Made by a program: the position numbers and the translations under genes
Notes under the pieces: model-generated
What the model was told of the DNA's origin: nothing
Database searches by the model: none
Seen by the model: the letters and a program-made list of their open reading frames with translations, nothing else
Shown: positions 54,729 through 63,775 of the stretch, piece after piece
How the letters are laid out: the number at the start of each line of letters is the position of its first letter
How positions within the stretch are numbered: the stretch's first letter is position 1
NCBI RefSeq assembly: GCF_013283835.1
Contig: NZ_CP054052.1
Span: 2,852,001-2,916,000 of the forward strand
Origin: Poseidonibacter lekithochrous
Lineage (GTDB): Bacteria > Campylobacterota > Campylobacteria > Campylobacterales > Arcobacteraceae
Reading direction: 5' to 3'
Length of the DNA: 64,000 nucleotides

Positions 54729-55370
54729 TTATAAATTAGAGATAAATGTAGATAATGCCTCAATTTCAGCGTCTGATTTAGTAGCAACTTGCCCTTTCAT
54801 AACACCTTTCATTGGTCCACCATAAGATCCATCTTTATAACCATTTAATGCATCAATTAACTTTTGTTTATCCCAACCTTTAATAATTGCAGATTTACCT
54901 AAAGCTTTCTTTTCACCATTTTGACCATGACATCCAGCACAAGCAGCAAATAATGCTTTTACATTAATAGAAGGTGCAGTCTCTTCTGTTTTAACAGCAG
55001 CCATTACTTTAGTAGCTTCTTCTTTTACACTTGCAACTACATTTGAAGTACTTTCATTTACTTTTTTAGCAACTTCACTTACTTCTTTTGTTGTTTCTTC
55101 AACAACTACAGCAGTTTTTTCTGCCACTTTAGATGCAGCATCAGCTACAGTATCTGTAACATCACTAGCAGCTTTAGAAACAATATCACCAGCTTCTGAA
55201 GCAGCTTTTGTTACAACTTCGATTCTAGTTGGTTCAGGTTGTTTAACTTCTTCAACCTTTTCAACTTTTTGTTCTACTACAGCTTCAACAGCAGCAGTAG
55301 TTTTTTTCTCTTCGCCACAACCTACTAATATCAATACAGCAACTGCTGAACTTAATAAAATCTTTTTCAT
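54729..55370 (-). CDS. Lipoprotein cytochrome c with an apolipophorin/LEA-like helical region
   Basis: 213 residues. Lipobox LILVGC (cysteine 18), then a ~100-residue Ala/Val/Lys/Glu-rich amphipathic region with repeated VxKxA(S/A)xxV patterns (AASEAGDIVSKAASDVTDTV, EVSEVAKKVNESTSN), and a C-terminal class I cytochrome c domain with CAGCH (CXXCH) and distal methionines in GPMKGVMKGQ. It is likely an outer- or inner-membrane-anchored electron carrier with an extended stalk. Terminator on each side; monocistronic. Confidence 0.88.
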   Translation of the reverse strand: MKKILLSSAVAVLILVGCGEEKKTTAAVEAVVEQKVEKVEEVKQPEPTRIEVVTKAASEAGDIVSKAASDVTDTVADAASKVAEKTAVVVEETTKEVSEVAKKVNESTSNVVASVKEEATKVMAAVKTEETAPSINVKALFAACAGCHGQNGEKKALGKSAIIKGWDKQKLIDALNGYKDGSYGGPMKGVMKGQVATKSDAEIEALSTFISNL

Positions 55371-55478
55371 AGTAATGTTCCTTTAGATTAATAATTTCAA
55401 ATTTTACTTTATAAGTAATAAAGAAGTAATAAATTTTATCCATAATAAGATTAGTTTGTATAAAAATTGTGTTTATTT

Positions 55479-56327
55479 CTATCCATAAAGATATTTAATC
55501 ATTTGTTCTTGCATTTTATTAGCTTGAGCAATTGCATACATTCCTGCTTGCATAATGATTTTTAGTCTATTAAGTTCCATAGTTTCTTTTGCATAATCAA
55601 CATCTCTAATAGCAGATTCACTAGCTTTTAGATTTGTCTCCATAGTAACCATATATCTAATAGAAGACTCTAATTGATTCTGAGTAGAACCAAACTCTGA
55701 TCTAAATGTATTTAATTGACTTAAAGCATCATCAACTACACTCATATTAGTAGCCGCTACATTTGCAGTTAATCCACCAACTCCTAAAGTTTTAAGAGCA
55801 TTTAGATTTAATCCAGTTGTATTTGATTGAACTCCATTCATATCAATAGTATCAGAAGAACTCTCCCCTACTTGAAATTGTAAACTATCGGAGCTAGTAT
55901 TATCTCCTCTATCTTTTTGTAATAAAGTACGACCATTGTAGTTTGTTTGTTCAGCAATATTATCTAATTGTTCTAAGTACTTAACAATATCTTTTCTTAT
56001 AGCCTCTCTACCTTCATCAGAAGTAGTGGCAGTTCTTGCTTGAATAAGTTTTGATTTTATAATATCAATTATATTTGATTGTTCTGCCATTGCTTTATCA
56101 GCAATTTGAGTAAGACCTATTGCAGAGTTTGCATTTTGTATACTTTGATTTATTGAGCTAGCTTGAGTTCTAAGTTTATCAGCAATTGCTAGACCTGAGG
56201 GGTCATCTGCTGCACTATTTATTCTAAGTCCACTAGATAATCGTTCTAAAGATTTTTGGAATAGCTGAGTATTATGATTGTAATTTGAATAGGCAATTGA
56301 AGCGGCGCCACCCATGTATAATCTCAT
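55479..56327 (-). CDS. Flagellin
   Basis: 282 residues. N-terminal D0/D1 helix: KSLERLSSGLRINSAADDPSG, then LAIADKLRTQASSINQSIQN; C-terminal helix ESAIRDVDYAKETMELNRLK. The variable centre is very short, so only D0/D1 remain. The N terminus starts MRLYMGGAASIAYSNYNHN, not the usual MRINTN-type. AAAGGAG lies seven bases before ATG. No sigma-28 or sigma-54 promoter was recognised. Monocistronic. Confidence 0.9.
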   Translation of the reverse strand: MRLYMGGAASIAYSNYNHNTQLFQKSLERLSSGLRINSAADDPSGLAIADKLRTQASSINQSIQNANSAIGLTQIADKAMAEQSNIIDIIKSKLIQARTATTSDEGREAIRKDIVKYLEQLDNIAEQTNYNGRTLLQKDRGDNTSSDSLQFQVGESSSDTIDMNGVQSNTTGLNLNALKTLGVGGLTANVAATNMSVVDDALSQLNTFRSEFGSTQNQLESSIRYMVTMETNLKASESAIRDVDYAKETMELNRLKIIMQAGMYAIAQANKMQEQMIKYLYG

Positions 56328-56449
56328 AGCAAACTCCTTTAAAAATTTTATGCAACCCTTTGTAGAAAATACTTATTTTTACAAGTATTACATAAAATCT
56401 TTTAAAGTATTATTAAACATTTCTGAATTTTAGTTTAAATAGAATTTGG

Positions 56450-56480
56450 CAATAAAAAAAGCCACTTTTTAAAGTGGCTT
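56450..56480 (-). terminator. Terminator of clpSA
   Basis: AAGCCACTTT / AAAGTGGCTT around a TT centre, overlapping the clpA stop and followed on the minus strand by seven T. Confidence 0.85.
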
Positions 56481-58682
56481 ATAATCGAAGATAAAATCTT
56501 CTTTGAAATCGATTTTGACTTGTCCGCCTTTTTTCAATTTTCCAAATAATATTTCATCTGTTAAAATGTTTTTAATTTTGTCAGATATAACTCTATTAAG
56601 AGGTCTAGCTCCCATAGCTTTGTCATATCCTAATGTTGCTAATTGTTTTTTAGCTTTAGCAGAGATAGTAATTTTAATATTCTTATCACTTAATTGCTCT
56701 TCTAAATCTTCAATAAATTTACCAGCAACTTTTGCTACAACATCTAAACTCAATGCTGCAAATGAAACAATATTATCAAGTCTATTTCTAAACTCAGGTG
56801 CAAAGAATTTATTGATAGCTTTATTTTCATTTAAACCATCATCTTTTGCAAATCCCATAACATTAGCTTCAGTAGCCCCTAGATTTGAAGTCATAATTAA
56901 AATTACATTTTGGAAGTCAGCTTTGTTTCCAGCATTATCTGTAAGTTCTGCATTATCCATAACTTGAAGTAAAATAGACATTAAATCAGGATGAGCTTTT
57001 TCAATTTCATCAAGTAATAATACTGTATGAGGATGTTTTCTAATGGCTTCTGTTAATAATCCACCTTGTTCAAATCCAACATAACCAGCAGGTGCTCCAA
57101 TTAATCTTGAAATTGTATGAGCTTCCATATATTCACTCATATCAAATCTCTCAAAGTGTACACCTAATTGATGAGATAACTCTTTTGCAACTTCTGTTTT
57201 ACCAACACCAGTAGGTCCAGTGAAAAGAAAAGATCCAATAGGTTTTTTATCTAAACCAAGCCCTGCTTTGTTTCTTTTGATTGATTGAGCAATAGTACTA
57301 ACAGCATCATCTTGTCCAAATACTCTTTTTTGCATATTTTTCTCTAAACCTTTTAATAAAGTAAGGTCAGATTTAGTAGCTGATCGAGCAGGAATATGTG
57401 CCATTTTTGAAACTGTTATTTCAATATCACTTTGAGTTACTGTAATATTCTTTTTTGTTTTTGTTTTAAGTTCAGTTGCTAAGTTAATTTTCTTAGAAGC
57501 CCCAACCTCATCAATAACATCAATAGCACAATCAGGTAGGAATCTATCAGTGATATATTTCTTACTTAATTCAACAGCACTCACAATTGCATCATTTGAG
57601 TATTCAACCCCATGGAACTCTTCATATTTAGATTTTAATCCATTTAGAATAGTAATAGAGTCTTCAACAGAAGGTTCTTCAATATCTACTTTAGCAAATC
57701 TTCTAGATAATGCTTTATCTTTTGAGAAATCATTTCTAAACTCAGCAAATGTAGTAGCACCAATACATCTTAGTTTTCCATTTGCTAACATTGGTTTTAA
57801 AATATTTGAAGCATCCATAGCAGATCCTCCAACACTTCCAGCACCAACAATAGTATGAATTTCATCAATAAATAAAATTGCATTAGGAACTTTGATTACT
57901 TCTTGTAATAAAGATTTTAATTTCTTTTCAAAATCTCCTCTATATTTAGTTCCAGCAATCATAGATCCCATATCTAATGAGAATACCTTAGCATCATATA
58001 AAAACTCAGGAACTTTCTCTTGAGCAATCTCTAAAGCTAAACCTTCAGCAATGGCAGTTTTACCAACACCTGGTTCCCCTACTAAAATTGGATTATTCTT
58101 TTTTCTTCTAGATAATACTTCAATAACTCTAGATATTTCTCTCTCTCGACCAATTACAGGATCAATTTCACCTTTTTGTGCAAGAGCTACTAATTCAGTA
58201 GAATTTTTATCTAAAACTTTATTGTTTTTTTCTTCTGCATCATCTTCACTCTGTAATGGTTCATTATGAGAGAACTCTTCTAAAATATCTACTTTTTCAA
58301 TACCTAATGAGTGAATAAGGTATGTTGCATAAGATTTTTCATCTTTTAATATAGCAACAAACATATCTTCTACACTTGCATTAGTTTTACCACTTGTTTG
58401 AGTATGTGCTACCATATACTCAATTGTTGAAGTTAAAGATACAGTCTCTAAAGGTTCATCTTCAACACCTTCTGGTAAAACCGGAGTATTTTCTTCAATA
58501 TATTTTTTTGTATCATCAAATAACTTATTTGAATCTACACCTAAATCCACAAATAAATTTTCAATTGATTCATCATGAATTAACATTAAGAATATATGCT
58601 CTAAAGTCAAATATTCATGGTTACTACTTTTTGCATAACCTACTGCTTGCGAAAAAATGTTTCTTAATTCTTTACTAATCAT
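56469..58682 (-). CDS. clpA: ATP-dependent Clp protease ATPase subunit ClpA
   Basis: 737 residues. N domain with two Clp-N repeats; D1 with GEPGVGKTAI and LFIDEIHTIVGAG; D2 with GPTGVGKTEV and LLLDEIEKAHPD; arginine finger RRFAKVDIEEP. Unfolds substrates for ClpP. It starts 4 bases after clpS, so the adaptor and the unfoldase are made together. With aat and bpt in the window this completes an N-degron pathway. Confidence 0.97.
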   Translation of the reverse strand: MISKELRNIFSQAVGYAKSSNHEYLTLEHIFLMLIHDESIENLFVDLGVDSNKLFDDTKKYIEENTPVLPEGVEDEPLETVSLTSTIEYMVAHTQTSGKTNASVEDMFVAILKDEKSYATYLIHSLGIEKVDILEEFSHNEPLQSEDDAEEKNNKVLDKNSTELVALAQKGEIDPVIGREREISRVIEVLSRRKKNNPILVGEPGVGKTAIAEGLALEIAQEKVPEFLYDAKVFSLDMGSMIAGTKYRGDFEKKLKSLLQEVIKVPNAILFIDEIHTIVGAGSVGGSAMDASNILKPMLANGKLRCIGATTFAEFRNDFSKDKALSRRFAKVDIEEPSVEDSITILNGLKSKYEEFHGVEYSNDAIVSAVELSKKYITDRFLPDCAIDVIDEVGASKKINLATELKTKTKKNITVTQSDIEITVSKMAHIPARSATKSDLTLLKGLEKNMQKRVFGQDDAVSTIAQSIKRNKAGLGLDKKPIGSFLFTGPTGVGKTEVAKELSHQLGVHFERFDMSEYMEAHTISRLIGAPAGYVGFEQGGLLTEAIRKHPHTVLLLDEIEKAHPDLMSILLQVMDNAELTDNAGNKADFQNVILIMTSNLGATEANVMGFAKDDGLNENKAINKFFAPEFRNRLDNIVSFAALSLDVVAKVAGKFIEDLEEQLSDKNIKITISAKAKKQLATLGYDKAMGARPLNRVISDKIKNILTDEILFGKLKKGGQVKIDFKEDFIFDYKPL

Positions 58683-58686
58683 AATC

Positions 58687-58986
58687 TTACTCTTCTTCCA
58701 TAACAGCTTTCAAAGGAAAGCCTTGTTCTCTTGCCATAGTTTTTACTTGAGATACTTTTGTAGCTGCGATTTCGTGAGTAAATACCCCACAAACTTCTCT
58801 ACCATTATTATGAATATTTAGCATGATTGCTGAAGCTTCATCTACTGTTTTTCTAAATACTTTTATTAAAATTTCTATTACAAAATCCATTGTTGAATAA
58901 TCATCATTCAACAAGAATACTTTATATTTTTTTGGCTCTTCTAAATGTAATTCATCTTCTAATTCTATTTCTATTTCGTTAGCCAC
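58687..58986 (-). CDS. clpS: ClpS adaptor
   Basis: 99 residues. KVFLLNDDYSTMDFVIEIL, the pocket that binds N-terminal Leu/Phe/Trp/Tyr, and VCGVFTHEIAATKV are the family marks. Delivers N-degron substrates to ClpA. Confidence 0.96.
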   Translation of the reverse strand: MANEIEIELEDELHLEEPKKYKVFLLNDDYSTMDFVIEILIKVFRKTVDEASAIMLNIHNNGREVCGVFTHEIAATKVSQVKTMAREQGFPLKAVMEEE

Positions 58987-59058
58987 TTCAAACCTTTTTA
59001 TGATAAAATATCGTTTTATTTTTTAAGATAATAAATATTATACCAAAAAAGAAATTAT

Positions 59059-59691
59059 ATGCTAAAAGAAAAAGATTATTATAAAAACAAATCATTGTTT
59101 ATCACAGCAACAAATACAGACGTTGGAAAAACCTATGCTAGCGAAAAGTTTTTAAGATATTTCGCAAAACAAGGCCTTAGAGTTGGGTACTTCAAACCCT
59201 GTGAAACGGGTGTTATTGACTTACCTTTAGATGGTAATAAAATGTTAAAAATAACAAAAGAATTAAATCCAGATTTTACAGCACATATAAATGATGTTGT
59301 TCCCTATCAGTTTAAATTACCAGCAGCTCCTTATGTATCAAAAGGTAATACATATATAGATATAGAAGTACTGAAAGAAAAAAAAGAGTATTTGTCAACT
59401 TTATGTGATGTTCTTATTATAGAAGGTGCAGGTGGGCTTATGGTTCCCTTAGAAAAGAATCTATTTATTATTGACTTAATAAAAGAGTTCCAAACACAAG
59501 CCATTTTAATCACTCCATCTAAACTTGGAAGTATAAACGATACTTTACTTTCAATTGAAGCTTTAAAAAATAGAAATATAGATTATGAGTTCTATATTAA
59601 TCTATATGAAGATAAAGACTCTTTTGAAGAAGTATCTCTTCCTTTTTTAGAAGAGTATTTTGATAAATTAAATTATCTACATAATATATAA
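59059..59691 (+). CDS. bioD: Dethiobiotin synthetase
   Basis: 210 residues. P-loop FITATNTDVGKTYASE, the substrate site FKPCETGV, and IEGAGGLMVPL near residue 120. ATP-dependent ring closure of 7,8-diaminononanoate in biotin synthesis. No other bio gene is adjacent. The start has no strong ribosome-binding site. Divergent from clpS. Confidence 0.96.
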   Translation: MLKEKDYYKNKSLFITATNTDVGKTYASEKFLRYFAKQGLRVGYFKPCETGVIDLPLDGNKMLKITKELNPDFTAHINDVVPYQFKLPAAPYVSKGNTYIDIEVLKEKKEYLSTLCDVLIIEGAGGLMVPLEKNLFIIDLIKEFQTQAILITPSKLGSINDTLLSIEALKNRNIDYEFYINLYEDKDSFEEVSLPFLEEYFDKLNYLHNI

Positions 59692-59705
59692 AAGCTTTTT
59701 ATATA
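59685..59705. terminator. AT-only hairpin at the end of bioD
   Basis: TATATAAAA / TTTTATATA with loop GCT. Weak stem, but directly after the bioD stop. Confidence 0.4.
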
Positions 59706-60086
59706 AATTTTAGGAGGGAAAGTATGACTTTTTCTCCCAAAATCCCACAATAAAATATCTCACTTTATTTTCCTTTGAAAAGAAAAAAAATCATAAAAAA
59801 GCAAAAAGAATTTGAAAATTTGTAAAATTTGTAAATTTAGAAAGCTTAATTTTTCAAATAAACTTCATGATTTTTGCCATATTTTCCTAGCTATTTAAGT
59901 TTAAAATCCCTATTTTATGGGTTATTTATGCACTTTTTAAATTTAAACTTAAATATATTTCCTATTTTAAATTGCATGAAAACAATTCATTTTAAATGCT
60001 GTATAACTTTCTCGTTCGTTTTTAAAAATCGCTACAATGTAGTGTCTAATTAAAAACAGGAAGCACATAATCGCAATAAACAATAA
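59706..60086. other. AT-rich intergenic region with promoter of the CoA operon
   Basis: 381 bases with no gene. A -10 candidate TACAAT is at 60033-60038. The A/T-rich tracts and the GGGAAAG...CTTTTTCTCCC imperfect repeat near 59715-59745 are the only structure seen. The region ends at the start of the lyase gene. Confidence 0.4.
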
Positions 60087-60101
60087 ATGAAAGGTAAGAA
60101 G

Positions 60102-61232
60102 ATGACTTCTGCAATAGATTTATCAAAATTAACGGCAAATGATGACTTAACACCAGTTCTTGGTGGACACTGGCCAGGTATACAAATTTACTACCCGCCA
60201 ATTAAATTCAACCCATTAGATGGAACATATGAGAGTATGGAACAAGCTAAATTAAGATTACAAAAACATGCTTATAAAACAAAAGCACACACTGTACTAT
60301 TTGATTTAGAAGATGGTTGTAGACAAAAAGCTATGTCAAGAGAATTATTAATTCAAGAACTTCCAAAGTTCCCTGAAAGAAATTTTCAAATAGCTATTAG
60401 AATTAATCCATTCAGAACTGAAGAGTATGAAGAAGATTTAAAAATGTTAAAACAAATCCACAAATATGTTGATTCAATTGTTTTAGCAAAAGCTGGGGAA
60501 GTATATGGTTCAGCTGAAATCAGAGATTTATCTTCTTGGTTAGTATCAATTGGTAGTAATTTAACTATTCAACCAATTATTGAGCATCCAAAGTCACTTC
60601 AAATTGCTGACAGATTAATGGAACATTCAACTGTTAAACACGTTGTATTTGGTATCCATGATTTTTCTAAAGCAATGGCTTATAAAATCACACCTCAAGG
60701 TTGGATTGATGAGTTAGAAACATTCTTTAACATTTTAACTATGGAAGCAAGAGTTAAAGGTAAAGGTGTTATCGGTGGAGTTGAAGTATTATTAACGCCA
60801 CATTCATTACCTGATCACTGTGTTGAGAAAAAAGACATTAGAAGATGGTTAGATTTACATGGTGATGAAGCATCTAGACATGTTTATGCACATGCACAAA
60901 GAGAATATGCAATGGGTCTTACTGGAAAACAAGTAATTACTCCAAATCATATTAATGTATGTAAAGTAGCATTTACTCCATCTCCTAAAGAGATTGCAAA
61001 AGATGTTGAGATTTTAAAAGAAGCTATTAAAGCTGATGCTTTATTATCTGGTGCTATTAGATATAAAGGTGAAATGTTAGATCCACCAATGTTTGGTAAA
61101 TCTTTACAAAATATCTTAAGAGCTTATGCACTTACGAGTTTAAATAAAGAAGATGAAATATTCGCATTATCTGTTTTAAACAAAATGCCTATTCATACAT
61201 TTAAAGAAAACTGGCCTTACGGTCAAATTTAA
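60102..61232 (+). CDS. HpcH/HpaI (CitE-like) aldolase, malyl-CoA-lyase-like
   Basis: 376 residues from the ATG at 60102, which has AAAGG seven bases upstream; an earlier ATG at 60087 lacks one. The TIM-barrel features of CoA-ester lyases are present: TVLFDLEDGCRQKAM, AIRINPFRTEEY, QPIIEHPKSLQIADRLM (metal-binding Glu) and FGIHDFSKAMAY (Asp). A C-terminal lid region (ITPNHINVCKVAFTPSPKE) fits the malyl-CoA/citramalyl-CoA lyase group. Starts the CoA operon; the next gene follows by 14 bases. Confidence 0.85.
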   Translation: MTSAIDLSKLTANDDLTPVLGGHWPGIQIYYPPIKFNPLDGTYESMEQAKLRLQKHAYKTKAHTVLFDLEDGCRQKAMSRELLIQELPKFPERNFQIAIRINPFRTEEYEEDLKMLKQIHKYVDSIVLAKAGEVYGSAEIRDLSSWLVSIGSNLTIQPIIEHPKSLQIADRLMEHSTVKHVVFGIHDFSKAMAYKITPQGWIDELETFFNILTMEARVKGKGVIGGVEVLLTPHSLPDHCVEKKDIRRWLDLHGDEASRHVYAHAQREYAMGLTGKQVITPNHINVCKVAFTPSPKEIAKDVEILKEAIKADALLSGAIRYKGEMLDPPMFGKSLQNILRAYALTSLNKEDEIFALSVLNKMPIHTFKENWPYGQI

Positions 61233-61246
61233 TAAGGAGTTATACG

Positions 61247-63766
61247 ATGAGTTCAACTGTAAAAATTGAAGTACCTGAATACTTAAATATTGGTGTTGCT
61301 TGTACATCTAAACATGTAGGTACTAAAAAAGAAAATAGCACTGCAATGATTATTGAAGATGATAAGTTAGGTACAGATGAAATATCATATAAAGATTTAG
61401 CTACTAAATCAGATCAAATCTGTAACTTCTTAACTGGTTTAGGATTTGAAGCAAGAGATAGAGTACTAGTATGTTTAAAAAACTCACTAGCTTACCCTAT
61501 TTCATTCTTTGGAGCTATTAAAGCAGGTATTATTGCGGTACCTACTTCAACTTTATTATCTGGTTCTGAAGTTAAATACTTAGCTGAAGATTCACAAGCA
61601 AGTGCTATTGTATTATCTGCAACGATGTACGATAACTTACTTCCATACCTTGAAAACCTTGATAACTTAAAAACTATCATTGTTGCAGGTATTGATTCAA
61701 CTGATGGGTTAAATATTCCAAAAGGTATGAATGTATACTCTTTCTCTGAAGTTTTAGAGAAAACAGATACTACACCTAATCACTATAACTCAAAATCAGG
61801 TGAACCAGCATACTTAGTATATACATCTGGAACAACTGGTTATCCAAAGGGTGTTTTACACTCTCATAGATCATTAGTTGGAAGAACTCCTGCTACTGAG
61901 TACTGGTTTGACTTTAAAGAGAATGATAGAATCATGCACTCTGGAAAATTCAACTGGACTTATGTATTAGGTTCTGCGCTTATGGATCCATTATATAATG
62001 GTCATACAGTTATTGCTTACGAAGGTGGTAATGATGCAGGAACATGGGTTGATTTAATTAAAAAGCATAAGTGTACTATCTTTATTGGAGTACCTACTAT
62101 TTATAGACAAATCATTCAAAAGACTGAATTTACAGCTGATGATTGTCCATCATTAAGATATTGTATGTCTGCTGGTGAGCATTTATCTGATGAAATGATT
62201 GGATTATGGAGAGATAGATTTAAACAAGATATTTTTGAGGCAATTGGAATGAGTGAGTGTTCTTACTATATTTCACATTCAAAAAATAATCCAATTAGAC
62301 CAGGATCTGCTGGATTCGTACAACCAGGACATACTGTAAAACTACTTGACCCAAATACTTTAGAAGAAGTTGGTCTTGAAGAAGAAGGTATGATTTGTAT
62401 TGGTGAAGATGATCCAGGATTATTCTTAGAGTACTGGCAATTAGAAGAAGAAACTAGAAAAGCTAGACATAATGGTTACTTCTTTACAGGTGATTACGCT
62501 AAAAAAGATGAAGATGGTTATATTTGGTTCGTTGGTAGAAAAGATGACATCATTAATACATTCGGATTTAGAGTATCTCCACATGAAATTGAAAGAGTTG
62601 TAAAAACTCATGATTTAGTTGCTGATTGTGTTGCTTTTGGTTTAGATATTGAAAAAGACAAAACAATCGTTGCTATTGCTGTAATTGGACATACTGAATT
62701 AAGTGAAGATGAAGAAGCAGTAGTATTAAAATTTGCTCAAGATAACTTAGCAAAATATAAAGCACCTAAAACAATCTTTGGTATGAGTGATTACCCAAGA
62801 ACTAAAAATGGAAAAGTTTTAAGAAAACAACTAGTTAAAAACTTACATGATGTATATCATGCAGAAGAGACTGGGGAAGAGCTTATTGAATATAAAGCTA
62901 GAAGATCAATGTTATTTGTACCTTCGTACAATAAACACAATGTTCAAAAAGCAAAAACTGTATTAGCTGATTCTGTAATTTTTGATCTAGAAGCAATTTT
63001 AGGTGAGCAAAGAGCAGTTGCTAGAGATACAATTAGAGAAGTATATAAAGAAGATGGTTCTAAATTTGGTGAGTCTGAAAGAATCTTAAGAATTAATAAC
63101 TTAGGAAGTGAAGATTTAGCGAAAGATTTAGAATTAGTTAAAGAGATTGAAGTTGATGGTTTATTATTCTCTAAAATTGAATCAAAAGATGATGTTTTAG
63201 AAGCAGTTAAATTAATTGATGAGGTTAATCCTGAATTAACTCTAATGATTATGATTGAAACACCATTATCTGTATTAAACATCCAAGAAATTTGTTCTGC
63301 ATCTGATAGAGTTGAAGTTGTTGTTGTTGGTTCTAATAAACTTGCAAATAGACTTCAAATTGATATCAAAAAAGGTTCAAAAGCGATGTTTAATTACCTT
63401 TCACAAATTGCATTAGCTTCTAAAGCTTATGGTAAAACTGTGATTGACGGTCCACACTTTGATGTACTTGATGAGTTTGCTTGTGAAGATTCAACAAAAG
63501 ATGCATTCAACTTAGGATTCGATGGTAAATCATTAATCCATCCAGTTCAAATTGAATATATCAATGATATCTTTACTCCTAAACAATCAGAAGTTGAAGA
63601 TTATGAGCAAATGATAGCGCAATACGAAGATGCTAAAAAAGAAGGGAAAGAAGTAATTCTTTTCAATAATAGATTAGTTGATGGTTCTAGAATTAAATGG
63701 GCTAAAAAAATGATTACATTATATGAAACATATAAATCATTAGGTCAAAACCTATTTAACAAATAA
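61247..63766 (+). CDS. Acyl-CoA synthetase fused to a CitE-like lyase domain
   Basis: 839 residues in two parts. Residues ~10-540 are an AMP-forming acyl-CoA synthetase: YTSGTTGYPKGVLHSHR, YCMSAGEHLSDEMI, EAIGMSECSYY, FFTGDYAKKDEDGYIWFVGR, and the catalytic lysine region TKNGKVLRKQL. Residues ~550-839 are a second HpcH/HpaI domain (ARRSMLFVPSYNKHN, SVIFDLEAILGEQ, LMIMIETPLSVLN). Such a fusion could load a C4/C5 dicarboxylate onto CoA and cleave the product. Operon partner of the lyase and the hydratase. Substrate unknown. Confidence 0.88.
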   Translation: MSSTVKIEVPEYLNIGVACTSKHVGTKKENSTAMIIEDDKLGTDEISYKDLATKSDQICNFLTGLGFEARDRVLVCLKNSLAYPISFFGAIKAGIIAVPTSTLLSGSEVKYLAEDSQASAIVLSATMYDNLLPYLENLDNLKTIIVAGIDSTDGLNIPKGMNVYSFSEVLEKTDTTPNHYNSKSGEPAYLVYTSGTTGYPKGVLHSHRSLVGRTPATEYWFDFKENDRIMHSGKFNWTYVLGSALMDPLYNGHTVIAYEGGNDAGTWVDLIKKHKCTIFIGVPTIYRQIIQKTEFTADDCPSLRYCMSAGEHLSDEMIGLWRDRFKQDIFEAIGMSECSYYISHSKNNPIRPGSAGFVQPGHTVKLLDPNTLEEVGLEEEGMICIGEDDPGLFLEYWQLEEETRKARHNGYFFTGDYAKKDEDGYIWFVGRKDDIINTFGFRVSPHEIERVVKTHDLVADCVAFGLDIEKDKTIVAIAVIGHTELSEDEEAVVLKFAQDNLAKYKAPKTIFGMSDYPRTKNGKVLRKQLVKNLHDVYHAEETGEELIEYKARRSMLFVPSYNKHNVQKAKTVLADSVIFDLEAILGEQRAVARDTIREVYKEDGSKFGESERILRINNLGSEDLAKDLELVKEIEVDGLLFSKIESKDDVLEAVKLIDEVNPELTLMIMIETPLSVLNIQEICSASDRVEVVVVGSNKLANRLQIDIKKGSKAMFNYLSQIALASKAYGKTVIDGPHFDVLDEFACEDSTKDAFNLGFDGKSLIHPVQIEYINDIFTPKQSEVEDYEQMIAQYEDAKKEGKEVILFNNRLVDGSRIKWAKKMITLYETYKSLGQNLFNK

Positions 63767-63775
63767 GGAGATTAA

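Noticed and set aside
56503-58678. Several plus-strand frames over clpA
   Set aside because: Antisense shadows of the well-identified ClpA gene.
60087-60101. Upstream ATG for the malyl-CoA-lyase-like gene
   Set aside because: No ribosome-binding site precedes it; the AAAGG inside this segment serves the ATG at 60102.
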